64,000 bases of DNA from Tateyamaria sp947503385 (GCF_051195235.1 NZ_JBNFZM010000003.1:434001-498000); one strand, 5' to 3'. Counted from the first letter of the stretch, positions 52,076 to 61,640 are shown. Numbers and translations are program-made. The notes: generated by a model not told the origin, from the letters alone.

Positions 52076-53239
52076 CTACTTGCGCGCCAGTTCCATCCAG
52101 TTGCCATCCTTGATGACCGAAATCACGACCTCGTCCGCACCTTGGTGGTCGGTTGCGGAATAGGTGACGGTGTTACCGGACACCACGTCTTCGTAATTCA
52201 GGCTTTCCATCCCAGCCTGAAACGTCTTGGCATCAAGGTTTGGGCCTGCGGCCTCCAGCGCTTTGACCATGGTCATAGCCGCCGAATGTCCCAGCAAGGC
52301 ACCAGAACCGGGCAGTTGTTCACCGGTGGCTTCGGTATAGCGTTTGAAGAACTTCTGCACTTCCGGCTTGTCCATGCGTGACAGCAGGTCCGCCCAGCCT
52401 GATGCGGCATACATGCCTTCGGTCACACCGCCGGGCACCTTGGCCATGACCGTGTGAAACCCTGCGGAAGAGTTGAGGAACGACATGTCCGTCAGGCCCA
52501 GCTTCTTGGCGGTGCCAGACACTGTGATCGCCTGCCGGACACCCAGCGCCAGCGTGACGATGTCGCAGCCATCGGCACTGAGCTTTTGCAGCGCACCGAC
52601 GAAATCGGCGTCGTCAGGCTTGTGCGTGGTCTCCGAAACAAAGGTGAGCCCGTCCGTTTCGGCAGCGATGGATTCCGCGCCTTCCTTAATGTCCTTGCCA
52701 AAGTCGGTGGGCAGGTACATCGCGCACACCGTGTCCGCCCCCTTGAGTTCGGCCAGATAGGTCACGCCAACACGGATTTGATCGTAGTAGGTCGCGGTGC
52801 CCGCATAGTGCAGCGGGTGGAACGGTTCGGCCATCTGGCGGGCCGCGGACAGGGGCGAGACGTTGGACACATTCTTGGCGTCCTGCAACTTGAACGCCGC
52901 AATGTTCATGGGCGTGCCCAGCGACAACAGCATCGCGAACACCTTGTCGCCGTTGATCAGCTTGTTCATGCCCTGAATGGCCTTGGGCATCTGGTAGGCG
53001 TGATCTTCGACCACAAAGCGGATCTTGCGCCCATGTATGCCACCCGCCGCGTTCACCTCGTCAAAGACAAGCTGCGCGGCCTTGGTTGCTGGCGCACCGA
53101 AGGCGGCAAAAGGGCCGGACAGATCGTTGTTGGAGCCGATCAGCACCTCGGTGTCGGTGATCCCTTGTTCGGCAAACCCCGGCGCTGCCGCCATCGTAGC
53201 CGCCAGAGCGGCGGCTGCCAGTTTGGTAAATTTCTTCAT
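52076..53239 (-). CDS. Liv-type ABC transporter periplasmic binding protein (LivK type)
   Basis: The 387-residue product has a signal peptide (KKFTKLAAAALAATMAAAPG, cleaved near GFA) and the type I binding-protein core of the Liv family: VLIGSNNDLSGPFAAFG near the start, GIHGRKIRFVVEDHAYQ, and the lobe junction ADTVCAMYLPTDFGKDI. It is the last gene of the Liv operon, 31 bases after the acyl-CoA synthetase stop. Many Liv-type systems carry aromatic or aliphatic carboxylates instead of amino acids; the neighbouring CoA ligase supports that here. Confidence 0.9.
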   Translation of the reverse strand: MKKFTKLAAAALAATMAAAPGFAEQGITDTEVLIGSNNDLSGPFAAFGAPATKAAQLVFDEVNAAGGIHGRKIRFVVEDHAYQMPKAIQGMNKLINGDKVFAMLLSLGTPMNIAAFKLQDAKNVSNVSPLSAARQMAEPFHPLHYAGTATYYDQIRVGVTYLAELKGADTVCAMYLPTDFGKDIKEGAESIAAETDGLTFVSETTHKPDDADFVGALQKLSADGCDIVTLALGVRQAITVSGTAKKLGLTDMSFLNSSAGFHTVMAKVPGGVTEGMYAASGWADLLSRMDKPEVQKFFKRYTEATGEQLPGSGALLGHSAAMTMVKALEAAGPNLDAKTFQAGMESLNYEDVVSGNTVTYSATDHQGADEVVISVIKDGNWMELARK

Positions 53240-53270
53240 GTCTCTTCTCCCTCTTTGTTGTTTCCTGATC

Positions 53271-55151
53271 TCAGTACATCTGCTGAATCAGCGCGTTATG
53301 CTTGGTCTCAACAAAGCTGCGCTTGAGCTTCATCGTCGGTGTCAGTTCATCGTCATCTGCGGTGAGCAGCACGTCAATCAGACGGAAATCCTTGATCTGT
53401 TCGACGCGGGCAAAATCCTTGTTCACGGCGTCTATGGTCTCGCGGATCAGGTCCTGCACCTCCCGTGCGGCACACAGCGACGCGTAGTTGGAGAACGGCA
53501 CGCGACGGTCCTGTGCGAACTTTTCGACATTCTCTTGGTCGATCATCACGAGGCAGGTCAGGAACTTGCGCTTGTCCCCGATGACCACAACGTCAGAGAT
53601 GTAAGGCGAGAACTTCAGCTTGTTCTCGATCTCGGCAGGGGTGACGTTTTTGCCGCCTGCGGTGATAATGATATCCTTGAGGCGGCCCGTTATTTTCAGG
53701 AACCCCTGATTGTCCAGCATCCCCACGTCGCCCGTGCGCAACCAGCCGTCGTCCGAAATCGTCTCAGCCGTCTTTTCGGGGTTGTTCCAGTAACCCTGGA
53801 ACACGTTGCCCGCCTTGTATTGCACTTCGCCGTCCGGGCTGATGCGCAGCTGCGCGCCCGGCAAGACCGCCCCGACGGTGCCGACCTTGTTGCTGGTCAG
53901 GCTGTTGATGGACATCACGCCCGAGCTTTCGGTCATGCCGTACCCTTCGAGCACCGGTACGCCAATGGCCTGATACCATTGCAGCAGGTCGGGAGAGATA
54001 GGGGCCGCACCCGATCCACCCCGGCGTAGGCGATCCATCCCAATCATGCGCCGCAGGTTTTGCAGCAGAGCCATGTCCCAGAACCCATAGGCCAGCCGCG
54101 TGCCCAATGGCAGGTCCCGACCGTCGGCAAGGCATTCCGCGCGCGCTTGGCCCGCTTTCAGTGCCTTGGCATAGGCCCATTTTTGCAGGCCCGTCGCATC
54201 GCCGATGCGAATAGCCACTTGCGAATAAATCTTTTCCCACACCCGCGGCACGGCGACAAAAGTCTGCGGGCTGACCTCTTGCAGATTGTCAAAGATCGTC
54301 TCGGGGCTTTCGGCGAAATTGATGGTCGACGCGGCAGCAATCGAGGCATTCACCGAAAAAACCCGCTCAAGAATATGGCATAGCGGCAGAAAACACAGCT
54401 GATCATCCGTGTCGAACACGGGCGCGTCACGCACGCCAGCCGCCACGGAAAACATCAGGTTGCCGTGGCTGATCATCGCGCCTTTGGGCTTGCCGGTTGT
54501 GCCGGAGGTGTAGACCAGAATGGCGGTGTCGTCGGGTGCAGTGGCGTCGATGCTGGCATCAAAGGCATCCGGATGCGCCGCGTCATAGGCCGCGCCGATC
54601 TCGTAGAGCGCATCCAGAAAGATGATCTGCGGATCAGAGAACCCGTGCAGCCCGTCCCGCTCGATCACGATGACTTTGGTCAGGCCGGGCATCCTGTCCC
54701 GCACCTGTAGGAATTTGTCCAGTTGCTCGTCATTTTCGACAATCAGAAAGCGGCTGTCGGAATCGTTGACGAGGTATTCCAACTGTGGGGCCGTGTCGGT
54801 CGTGTATACGCCCGAACAAATGCCGCCGACACCCTGCACCCCCATGTCGGCATACATCCACTCCTTGCAGTCCTCCGACAGGATCGACACGACCTCGCCC
54901 CGCTTCAGCCCCAGCGACACAAGGCCAAGGCCCAGATGCTTGGCATGAGTGAAATAGTCGTCCCACGAGTAAGACCGCCAGATGCCAAAGGTCTTTTCGC
55001 GGTGCGCCGTGCGTGGACCAAGCGCCCGGCTCCGCATACGGAACAGTTTGGGTGTCGTATCGGCACCGTCGATCAGGTACGGGGCTTGCGACAGATCGGC
55101 ATTGATCGTCAGGCCGTTGATCTTTTTCTGGGGGGGAAGTGTGGGTGCCAT
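53271..55151 (-). CDS. AMP-forming long-chain-type acyl-CoA synthetase in the Liv operon
   Basis: I chose the ATG at 55151, five bases after the LivF stop; a GTG at 55166 would overlap LivF. The product has 626 residues, the size of the FadD15-like branch. It shows LVYTSGTTGKPKGAMISHGN, the A5 motif EGYGMTESSG, RTGDVGMLDNQGFL and GRLKDIIITAGGKNVTPAEIE. It adenylates a carboxylate and links it to CoA in the cytoplasm. Position between LivF and the LivK-type binding protein indicates that its substrate is what the transporter imports, perhaps a fatty, aromatic or steroid side-chain acid. Confidence 0.88.
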   Translation of the reverse strand: MAPTLPPQKKINGLTINADLSQAPYLIDGADTTPKLFRMRSRALGPRTAHREKTFGIWRSYSWDDYFTHAKHLGLGLVSLGLKRGEVVSILSEDCKEWMYADMGVQGVGGICSGVYTTDTAPQLEYLVNDSDSRFLIVENDEQLDKFLQVRDRMPGLTKVIVIERDGLHGFSDPQIIFLDALYEIGAAYDAAHPDAFDASIDATAPDDTAILVYTSGTTGKPKGAMISHGNLMFSVAAGVRDAPVFDTDDQLCFLPLCHILERVFSVNASIAAASTINFAESPETIFDNLQEVSPQTFVAVPRVWEKIYSQVAIRIGDATGLQKWAYAKALKAGQARAECLADGRDLPLGTRLAYGFWDMALLQNLRRMIGMDRLRRGGSGAAPISPDLLQWYQAIGVPVLEGYGMTESSGVMSINSLTSNKVGTVGAVLPGAQLRISPDGEVQYKAGNVFQGYWNNPEKTAETISDDGWLRTGDVGMLDNQGFLKITGRLKDIIITAGGKNVTPAEIENKLKFSPYISDVVVIGDKRKFLTCLVMIDQENVEKFAQDRRVPFSNYASLCAAREVQDLIRETIDAVNKDFARVEQIKDFRLIDVLLTADDDELTPTMKLKRSFVETKHNALIQQMY

Positions 55152-55156
55152 GCTGC

Positions 55157-55951
55157 CTACCGCCACGTTTTGCGCTGCTTCCAGCGCCGCTGTCCGCGTT
55201 GGTTTTCGTCCTGACTGACGCCCAGATAGAATTCCTGAATGTCCTTGGACGCGGCGAGAACCTCGGCCCTGTCATCCATCACGATGCGTCCCAGTTCCAT
55301 CACATAGCCATAATCCGCCGCATCCAACGCGACCTTGGCGTTCTGTTCCACCAGCATCATCGTCACCTTCTGCTCGGTGTTGAGCCGCACGATGATCTCG
55401 AAAATCTCGTGCGTTAGCAGCGGCGACAGCCCGAGGCTGGGTTCATCCAGCAGCATCAGCTTGGGCTGTGACATCAGCCCGCGCCCGATGGCCAGCATCT
55501 GTTGCTGCCCGCCCGAAAGAGTGCCCGCGCGCTGCGCGCGCCGGTCCTTGAGAATTGGGAAATAGGAATAGACCATCTCTTCGTCTGCGGCGATGCCGCT
55601 CCGGTCGGTGCGGGTGTACGCCCCCATGGCGATGTTCTCGGCCACACTCATCAGCGGGAAAATCTCGCGCCCTTCGGGCACGTGCACGATGCCGCGCCGG
55701 ACGATGGCGTCCGGGTCCAGCCGCTGGATCTCGGTGCCTTGCATCCGCACGGTGCCCTTTTCTGGATCCATAACCCCTGACACCGTTTTGAGAAGGGTGG
55801 TTTTGCCCGCGCCATTGGCCCCCAGCACGGTGACGATCTGGCCTTCACGCACGGTCAGGCTGACGCCGCGAATGGCCATGATCGGGCCATAGTAGCTTTC
55901 CAGATTGTCGATCTGCAGAACGACGTCGCGGGTTTCGCTGTCATTGCTCAT
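55157..55951 (-). CDS. livF: Liv-type ABC transporter ATPase (LivF)
   Basis: The 264-residue ATPase has Walker A GANGAGKTT, signature LSGGQQQMLAIGRGLM, Walker B LMLLDEPSLGL and the switch His replaced within the LVEQNAK motif, as is usual for LivF. Its start overlaps the LivG stop. The C-terminal tail beyond residue 240 is basic. Confidence 0.92.
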   Translation of the reverse strand: MSNDSETRDVVLQIDNLESYYGPIMAIRGVSLTVREGQIVTVLGANGAGKTTLLKTVSGVMDPEKGTVRMQGTEIQRLDPDAIVRRGIVHVPEGREIFPLMSVAENIAMGAYTRTDRSGIAADEEMVYSYFPILKDRRAQRAGTLSGGQQQMLAIGRGLMSQPKLMLLDEPSLGLSPLLTHEIFEIIVRLNTEQKVTMMLVEQNAKVALDAADYGYVMELGRIVMDDRAEVLAASKDIQEFYLGVSQDENQRGQRRWKQRKTWR

Positions 55952-56739
55952 GCGCGCGATGTCCCGGTTTTGGACACTTCGCCCGTGCCGAGATATGCCT
56001 CGATCACGGCTGGGTGCGATTGCACTTCGGTCGCAATGCCCATGGCCAATTCCTTGCCGTCAGACAGGGCCATGACCCGGTCTGACACCGCCGACACCAA
56101 GCCCATATCGTGTTCGACCATCATCACCGAGATGCCCATTTGGGTCTGGATGTCCTCGATCCAAAACGCCATGTCCTGCGTTTCCTCGACCGACAGGCCG
56201 GAGGCCGGTTCATCCAGCAGCAGCAGCTTGGGCTCGGACGCCAGCGCGCGGCCAAGTTCGACCACCTTGCGCACGCCATAGGGCAGCCCGCCGATCATCT
56301 TGTCGCGGTAGGGCTGGAGGTTCAGGAAATCAATCACCTCCTCCACCGCTTCGCGGTGCCGGACCTCTTCGCGGTAGGCTTTGGGTGAAAAGACAATGTT
56401 GGACAAAAGACCCGTCTGCCGGTGCCGGTGCCGCCCGACCAGCAGGTTTTGCAATACGGTGGCCTGTTCGAACAGTTCGATATTCTGAAAGGTACGCGCA
56501 ATGCCAAAACCGGGCACCTGATCAGCCGCGTTTTGCAACAGGTCGTGCCCGTCAAAACGGATTGTCCCCGCCACCGGGTCGTAAAAGCGCGAAATCAGGT
56601 TGAAGATGGTGGATTTGCCCGCGCCATTGGGACCCACCAGCGCAAAGACCTCGCCTTTCTCAACGGCCAGCGACACGTTGTCGACCGCCACCAGACCGCC
56701 GAATTTCAACGTGATGTTCTGGATGTCCAGCAGGCTCAT
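55948..56739 (-). CDS. livG: Liv-type ABC transporter ATPase (LivG)
   Basis: The 263-residue ATPase has Walker A GPNGAGKST, the LivG-style signature LPYGVRKVVELGRALA, Walker B LLLLDEPASGL and the switch VEHDMGLV. It overlaps LivM by ATGA upstream and LivF by ATGA downstream and forms a heterodimer with LivF. Confidence 0.92.
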   Translation of the reverse strand: MSLLDIQNITLKFGGLVAVDNVSLAVEKGEVFALVGPNGAGKSTIFNLISRFYDPVAGTIRFDGHDLLQNAADQVPGFGIARTFQNIELFEQATVLQNLLVGRHRHRQTGLLSNIVFSPKAYREEVRHREAVEEVIDFLNLQPYRDKMIGGLPYGVRKVVELGRALASEPKLLLLDEPASGLSVEETQDMAFWIEDIQTQMGISVMMVEHDMGLVSAVSDRVMALSDGKELAMGIATEVQSHPAVIEAYLGTGEVSKTGTSRA

Positions 56740-57842
56740 TGGATCCGGTCCGTCTTGAGATAGGACTTTTGCCGCTTGAACATGTCCTTGCGGTAGAAGG
56801 GGAACAATTCGAAATACGTTCGGATTTTCAGCCAGCGGCCATAAAGCCCCATCGGCTCGAACAGGATAAAACAGACAAGGATAAACGCGAACAGCGCGCT
56901 TTCGAGGCCGGGCACATTGATATTCACGTCAAAGGTTGTGGCCAGAAAGGACCGTCCGTTGGCAATGGCAACGGGGATGATGCCAACAACGATGGCGCCG
57001 AAAAACGCGCCGTGGATGAAGCCCAGCCCCCCGATCACGATCATGAGCAGCAGGGTGATCGACATAACCAGATCAAAGGTTTCGTTGGTCACGTAGCCTG
57101 CCGAGTGACCAAAAAGAGCACCCGCCAGCCCGGCTGCGGTGGCCGACAGGAAAAACGACGTGGCCTTTGTCCGCGTCAGGTTGATACCCATGGCGCGGGC
57201 AGAGATTTCGCTGTCCCGGATGGCGGTAAAACTGCGCCCGGTGGGCGTGCGCAGGAGATTGCGGTAGAACCAGACCAGCAGGATCGCGACAAACAGGACC
57301 AAATAATAAAACTTGTACGGCGTCGCGTAGCGGTTGATCTCAATACCAAATAGGTTGATGTCCGGCACCGCAGCACCGGCAATGCCCCCAGTCCACGGCT
57401 CCGCCATGACGACAAAATCGCTGGTCAGGATCGACATGGCCAACGTCGCCAGCGCCAGATACACACCGTGCAGTCGCAGCACCGGCAGCGCGATCAGGGT
57501 CCCGAACGCCCCCGCAATCAGCCCCGACAGTGGAAAGGCGACGACCCACGGCACGCCTGCGCCCAGCAGGTTGATATTCACATAGCACCCCATGGCCATG
57601 AACGTGGCGTGCCCAAGGCTGGGCAGACCGGTGTGCCCGGTCAGCAGCATCAGCCCCATACCCGCGATGGCAAGGATCAGAACGCCCGTGATTTCCCCCA
57701 ACAGGTAAGCATCGCCAATCGCCACAAAGTAGAGCGGTGTTGCCAGCACCAGCAGCAACAGCAACCCATACCAGACCGCCTGTGCCCGATGCTTGAACAG
57801 CCGGATGTCCGCATCGTACGAGGTCTTGAACACATAGCGCAT
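56736..57842 (-). CDS. livM: Liv-type ABC transporter permease (LivM)
   Basis: The product (368 residues) has about ten hydrophobic helices. The LivM signatures are present: GLMLLTGHTGLPSLGHATFMAMGCYV near helix three and the coupling region PTGRSFTAIRDSEISARAMGINLTRTK. It pairs with LivH encoded just upstream. Confidence 0.92.
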   Translation of the reverse strand: MRYVFKTSYDADIRLFKHRAQAVWYGLLLLLVLATPLYFVAIGDAYLLGEITGVLILAIAGMGLMLLTGHTGLPSLGHATFMAMGCYVNINLLGAGVPWVVAFPLSGLIAGAFGTLIALPVLRLHGVYLALATLAMSILTSDFVVMAEPWTGGIAGAAVPDINLFGIEINRYATPYKFYYLVLFVAILLVWFYRNLLRTPTGRSFTAIRDSEISARAMGINLTRTKATSFFLSATAAGLAGALFGHSAGYVTNETFDLVMSITLLLMIVIGGLGFIHGAFFGAIVVGIIPVAIANGRSFLATTFDVNINVPGLESALFAFILVCFILFEPMGLYGRWLKIRTYFELFPFYRKDMFKRQKSYLKTDRIQ

Positions 57843-57844
57843 CG

Positions 57845-58720
57845 TCAGACCTTCTTTCTTTGTGTCTGGGAAAAGATACCGCCGGGGCGAAAGATCAGGA
57901 TCAGCAGCAAGATGGCATAAGGCGCGATCTGGCTGACCCCCGGCGGGCCGTAGCGCGCAGCCAGCGGTTCCACCAACCCGATGATCAATCCCCCAAGCAA
58001 CGCGCCGGGCAATGACCCAAACCCGCCGATGGCTGCGGCTGCGAATGCCTTGATGCCCAATAGGCCGGTAGACGGATCAATCGCCCCTTTGGAGGCAAAC
58101 AGAACGCCAGCCACCGCCGCCACCATGCCCGACAGGCCCCAGACAAGGCTGTGAATGCGTTTGACCGGGATGCCCATGTAGTAGGCTGCAAGCTGGTTCT
58201 GCGATGCCGCCTGCATCGCCAAACCGATACGCGTACGGGAGAAAAAGAGGTAGAACACGAGGGTCAGAATGGCCGTCACAACGACAATCAAAACCTCGTC
58301 CACGCCCAGCACCAGACCACCCGGACGCAGTTCCTGCCCGGCATAAGGGGTTTCCAGCGACGTGGGCTCATGGCTCCATGTCGCACCGGCAAAGAACCGG
58401 ATGATAAATCCCATCGCGATGGTCAGGATCACAATTGACGTCTGCGACTGGCCGAACATGTGCCGCAGGATGCCCCAGTTGAAGAGATAGCCAAAGGCCC
58501 CCATCACAAGGATCGACAAGGGCACCGCCAGCCAAAAATTCAGCCCCATATATTCGTGGTTGGTAAAGCCGATGCAGACAAACGCCCCAAGCATCATAAA
58601 ATCGCCCTGTGCGAAATTCACCGCCTCCGTTGCTTTGTAGATAAGCACGAACCCAAGAGCGATCAGGCCATAGACGCAACCATTCGCAAGCCCACTGATG
58701 ATCAGCTGCAAAAAATCCAT
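57845..58720 (-). CDS. livH: Liv-type ABC transporter permease (LivH)
   Basis: The 291-residue permease has about eight helices and typical features: GLALGFVLIYKATEAVNFAQGDFMMLGAF-like start (split here as YGLIALGFVLIYKATEAV and NFAQGDFMMLGAF) and the coupling region GIPVKRIHSLVWGLSG. It is the first gene of the leftward Liv operon, whose promoter must lie in the 288-base gap before the GGDEF/EAL gene. Confidence 0.92.
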   Translation of the reverse strand: MDFLQLIISGLANGCVYGLIALGFVLIYKATEAVNFAQGDFMMLGAFVCIGFTNHEYMGLNFWLAVPLSILVMGAFGYLFNWGILRHMFGQSQTSIVILTIAMGFIIRFFAGATWSHEPTSLETPYAGQELRPGGLVLGVDEVLIVVVTAILTLVFYLFFSRTRIGLAMQAASQNQLAAYYMGIPVKRIHSLVWGLSGMVAAVAGVLFASKGAIDPSTGLLGIKAFAAAAIGGFGSLPGALLGGLIIGLVEPLAARYGPPGVSQIAPYAILLLILIFRPGGIFSQTQRKKV

Positions 58721-59008
58721 GGCGCTCCCCTCCCAAAGAGCAGTGTGACCACGGTATCCGCAGTGCTACGAATTTCGCAACGGGTTTGCTACCGTAGGAT
58801 GCAGTCTAGGGGGTTTGTCGCCGTTTGGATGCGAAAAACTGATAAGACGTCAGTCCTTTGGTCCGCGGGGCAGCTATATGGACCCGTCCGCTGCCGTCGA
58901 AAGGATCGGGTAACATGTTCAATTCTCATAAAATTGACGGAAATCGTGATTTGCACCCTTAACGGATTCTATCGGGCAAACGCCTATGCAATCTGTACCG
59001 AAACCCAG
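58721..59008. other. Divergent promoter region between livH and the PAS-GGDEF-EAL gene
   Basis: These 288 bases should hold both promoters. They are A/T-richer on the right side. I found no clear operator, RNA gene or small coding frame. Confidence 0.45.
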
Positions 59009-60877
59009 ATGAAAATCATGATTCCGCCCGAAATATTCAATCAAATCAATGATAAGAGTACGGAAGGACTCGCGCTTGCATCGGCCAGCCCGGATGACGG
59101 TGCGGTTATGGAATTGCAGTGGTGCAACAAAGCCTTTGTCGAGATCACCGGATACAGCGCCCGCGAAGCGGTGGGACAACGCGGCACGATCCTGATCGGC
59201 GCGGACCTCGAACAGGGCGTTCACCTCTACATCATCGAAAAACTGATGGCGTGGGAGAATTTTTCGACGGAGGCCACGAACAATCGGAAAAACGGGGACA
59301 CCTATTGGCAAAGGATGACGTGGAACCACCTGACCGATCCGACGACCGGCGACCATTGGTGGCTGTGCTCCATCATTGATCTGGGTGAGCGGCGGTCCGG
59401 CGCCGCTGCGGCACATCAATTGCAGCCGGACCCCACGAATGCAGATACCTACGCCAGAGCATTGGAAAAGGTGCAGCGCCTCGAAAAGGAAAACGCGCGC
59501 CTTCATGCGCTGGCCAAATCAGTGGCAAAGGATGCAAACGAGGATGCCCTGACCGGACTGTCAAACCGCCGTCATTTTGAGGTCGAAGTCAAAACGTGGA
59601 TCAATGAACTGAAAGCGCACAAGACGGAATTTGCGGTTCTCTACATTGATCTCGACCGGTTCAAGTTCGTCAACGACACTCTGGGGCATGATGCGGGCGA
59701 CCGGCTGCTGGTGTCCGTCGCTGATATGTTGCGTGAACTCACCGACGAGACGGATTTGGTTGCGCGTCTCGGCGGCGACGAATTCGCCATATTGCGGCGT
59801 CTGGGCAAGAGCGCGCTGGACATCAGCGGGCTGGCGGATGAGATCGTGTCGCGGATGCAAACCCCGTTCATGTGTGACGGGAAATCGACGGCCTGCGGCA
59901 CCAGCGTCGGCGTCGCGCTTGCCAAATCGACCATGCAGGACCCCGAGCGTGTCGTCGCGGATGCCGACGAGGCGCTGTACCACGCCAAGGCGCATGGCAA
60001 AGGGCGCTGGTCTTTCTTCACCGATGAAATGCACGCGCAATCCATAGCAACCAAACAGATGGCATCGGATTTGCTGCTTGCCTGTGAAAGGCAGGAGTTT
60101 GTCCCCTATTTCCAGCCGCTGGTTGATGCGCAGACCGGTATGATCACCTCTGCCGAGACCTTGGTACGCTGGGCGCATCCCGCCAAGGGCATCCTCGCCC
60201 CCGGCGCATTTCTGGACACGGCGGCGAATATGGGAATCCTCAAACGGATCGACGAGATCATGTTTACGTGCCTGAAAGACGCCTTGTCCTGTTTCGACAG
60301 GGCGGGCGTGGATCTGCCGCGGGTTGCGGTAAATGTGTCGGCGGCGCGGCTGGCGGATCCCACCTTTATTCACGACATTCGCAGCTCCGGAATCGCGTCT
60401 GAAAGGTTGACCATCGAAATCCTCGAATCCGTTTACCTCGACCGCATGGGGGACATCGTCCGGTGGACGATAGACGAATTGGACGAACTTGGGGTGACGA
60501 TTGCACTTGATGATTTCGGCACCGGACATGCGTCGGTGCGCGGTTTGCTGGAGATTCGGCCATCCATTCTGAAGATCGATCGCCAGTTCATTCAACCCAT
60601 TGTCGAAGATGCAAGCACGCGGCCTCTGGTCGCTTCTATCGTCGGGATCGGCAAAAGCCTTGGGATGCATATCGTTGCGGAGGGCGTGGAAAGCCAAGAT
60701 CACGCCGTGATCGTCCGCGACATGGGCTGCGATTACCTTCAGGGGTACTATTTCGGCAAACCGATGAGTGTTGATGATCTGCACGACAGGTTGATCGAAA
60801 CCGGCGGTCTGTTTTGGCCCGAAGCCGCGTCAATACGGTCGGGACGCGTGTCTGTCACCGCGCGGCGCGCCGTTTAG
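59009..60877 (+). CDS. PAS-GGDEF-EAL cyclic-di-GMP signalling protein
   Basis: I chose the ATG at 59009; longer in-frame starts lie in sequence without coding features and the longest overlaps livH. The product has 622 residues. A PAS domain (about 15-130) contains WCNKAFVEITGYSAREAVGQ and NRKNGDTYWQRM, similar to LOV-type domains but without the photoactive NCRFLQ motif. A short coiled coil leads to a GGDEF domain with an intact GGDEF at 255-259 and no RxxD inhibitory site. The EAL domain reads ETL at 383-385 in place of EAL but keeps EILES, DDFGTG and LKIDRQFI, so phosphodiesterase activity is plausible. It is a cytoplasmic, probably bifunctional enzyme responding to a PAS ligand. Confidence 0.88.
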   Translation: MKIMIPPEIFNQINDKSTEGLALASASPDDGAVMELQWCNKAFVEITGYSAREAVGQRGTILIGADLEQGVHLYIIEKLMAWENFSTEATNNRKNGDTYWQRMTWNHLTDPTTGDHWWLCSIIDLGERRSGAAAAHQLQPDPTNADTYARALEKVQRLEKENARLHALAKSVAKDANEDALTGLSNRRHFEVEVKTWINELKAHKTEFAVLYIDLDRFKFVNDTLGHDAGDRLLVSVADMLRELTDETDLVARLGGDEFAILRRLGKSALDISGLADEIVSRMQTPFMCDGKSTACGTSVGVALAKSTMQDPERVVADADEALYHAKAHGKGRWSFFTDEMHAQSIATKQMASDLLLACERQEFVPYFQPLVDAQTGMITSAETLVRWAHPAKGILAPGAFLDTAANMGILKRIDEIMFTCLKDALSCFDRAGVDLPRVAVNVSAARLADPTFIHDIRSSGIASERLTIEILESVYLDRMGDIVRWTIDELDELGVTIALDDFGTGHASVRGLLEIRPSILKIDRQFIQPIVEDASTRPLVASIVGIGKSLGMHIVAEGVESQDHAVIVRDMGCDYLQGYYFGKPMSVDDLHDRLIETGGLFWPEAASIRSGRVSVTARRAV

Positions 60878-60930
60878 CGCAACTTTGGGTGCCGCGTTGA
60901 CGCAGCGGCGCACTGTTCAGGCATTTTGGC

Positions 60931-61197
60931 CTAGGCCGCCGCTGTGACCGCCAGTTCCACCGCGCGCGACATCGCATCGTCCTGCGAATGGCTGGGCCAT
61001 TCCGATCCGCAGACCTGCCGCCGTCCCGGCCCGACCTCGTAGACACATGGCAGATAGACGCCATTTCCAACCACCGAAGCACAGGGCACCCACCTGCCGC
61101 CCGGCCCTTCCACGGCGGCACCAAAACCCACGTTCACGGCACCCGGCGGTGGCGATGACACGTGTGACAATGCGTCAAAAACCCGATCAATTCCCAT
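60931..61197 (-). CDS. Small protein of unknown function with three cysteines
   Basis: I took the ATG at 61197 because GAGGTG lies four bases upstream; the open frame extends further but without support. The 88-residue product has no signal peptide or membrane segment. Its middle has three cysteines in a beta-like context (VPCASVVGNGVYLPC and RRQVCGSEW), then a helical end (DDAMSRAVELAVTAAA). I do not recognise a family. It converges with the cyclic-di-GMP gene and is divergent from the 272-residue gene. Confidence 0.45.
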   Translation of the reverse strand: MGIDRVFDALSHVSSPPPGAVNVGFGAAVEGPGGRWVPCASVVGNGVYLPCVYEVGPGRRQVCGSEWPSHSQDDAMSRAVELAVTAAA

Positions 61198-61640
61198 GGC
61201 ACACCTCATTGTTCGCGGCAGTATCCCCGTCGGGTTTGACCAAATGAAGGCGCTTCGCGCCGACTTGCCCAGAGCCCGCCGCAATTCGCGAATCCGAAGG
61301 TTTTTGGCTGTGGGAATTTGCGCAATACGATGTGTTTCCGCATGTCTAACTCCGGGAGTTATATATATCCGTAACAACCACTTACACCAACCACCCGACA
61401 CAGCGGCAGATCGTTCAAATCCAAAGCATTCTCCAAGATTTGGCCAGATTGCGCTGATCACGCCCGCGCCTCCTGCCGCCGAAAATCACCGCAAGCCCAG
61501 CCGCACCCGACGCGTCGGGCAGAAATACACAAAACAGAACTTCGAACTGGCGGGTCGGCAATTCATTACCAAGCCCAACGCTCAACGCGGCCCCGGTAAC
61601 ACTTCGTTAACCATTCAATGATTTAGCCCAAGGGGCGCAT
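61198..61640. other. Long divergent intergenic region
   Basis: These 443 bases lie between two divergent genes. They hold a 15-base inverted repeat followed by an alternating TA tract near 61347-61369, and a TTAACCAT element at 61607-61614 just before the 272-residue gene. TTAACCAT resembles the half-site of the alphaproteobacterial master regulator CtrA. An open frame across 61196-61621 has no domain and I judged it non-coding. Confidence 0.45.
61347..61361. promoter_or_regulatory. Palindrome next to a TATATATA tract, candidate operator
   Basis: TAACTC-CGG-GAGTTA is a six-base-arm inverted repeat directly followed by ATATATAT, which could be a promoter minus-10 region. It sits in the divergent gap, about 150 bases from the small gene and 280 from the 272-residue gene. 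The binder is unknown. Confidence 0.4.

Noticed and set aside
58460..59008. Extending the GGDEF/EAL protein upstream to 58460
   Set aside because: The extension runs antisense through livH and shows no domain; the PAS domain begins after 59009.
61607..61614. CtrA half-site TTAACCAT as a firm regulatory call
   Set aside because: A single eight-base match without the second half at the usual spacing can occur by chance; I mention it only within the intergenic description.
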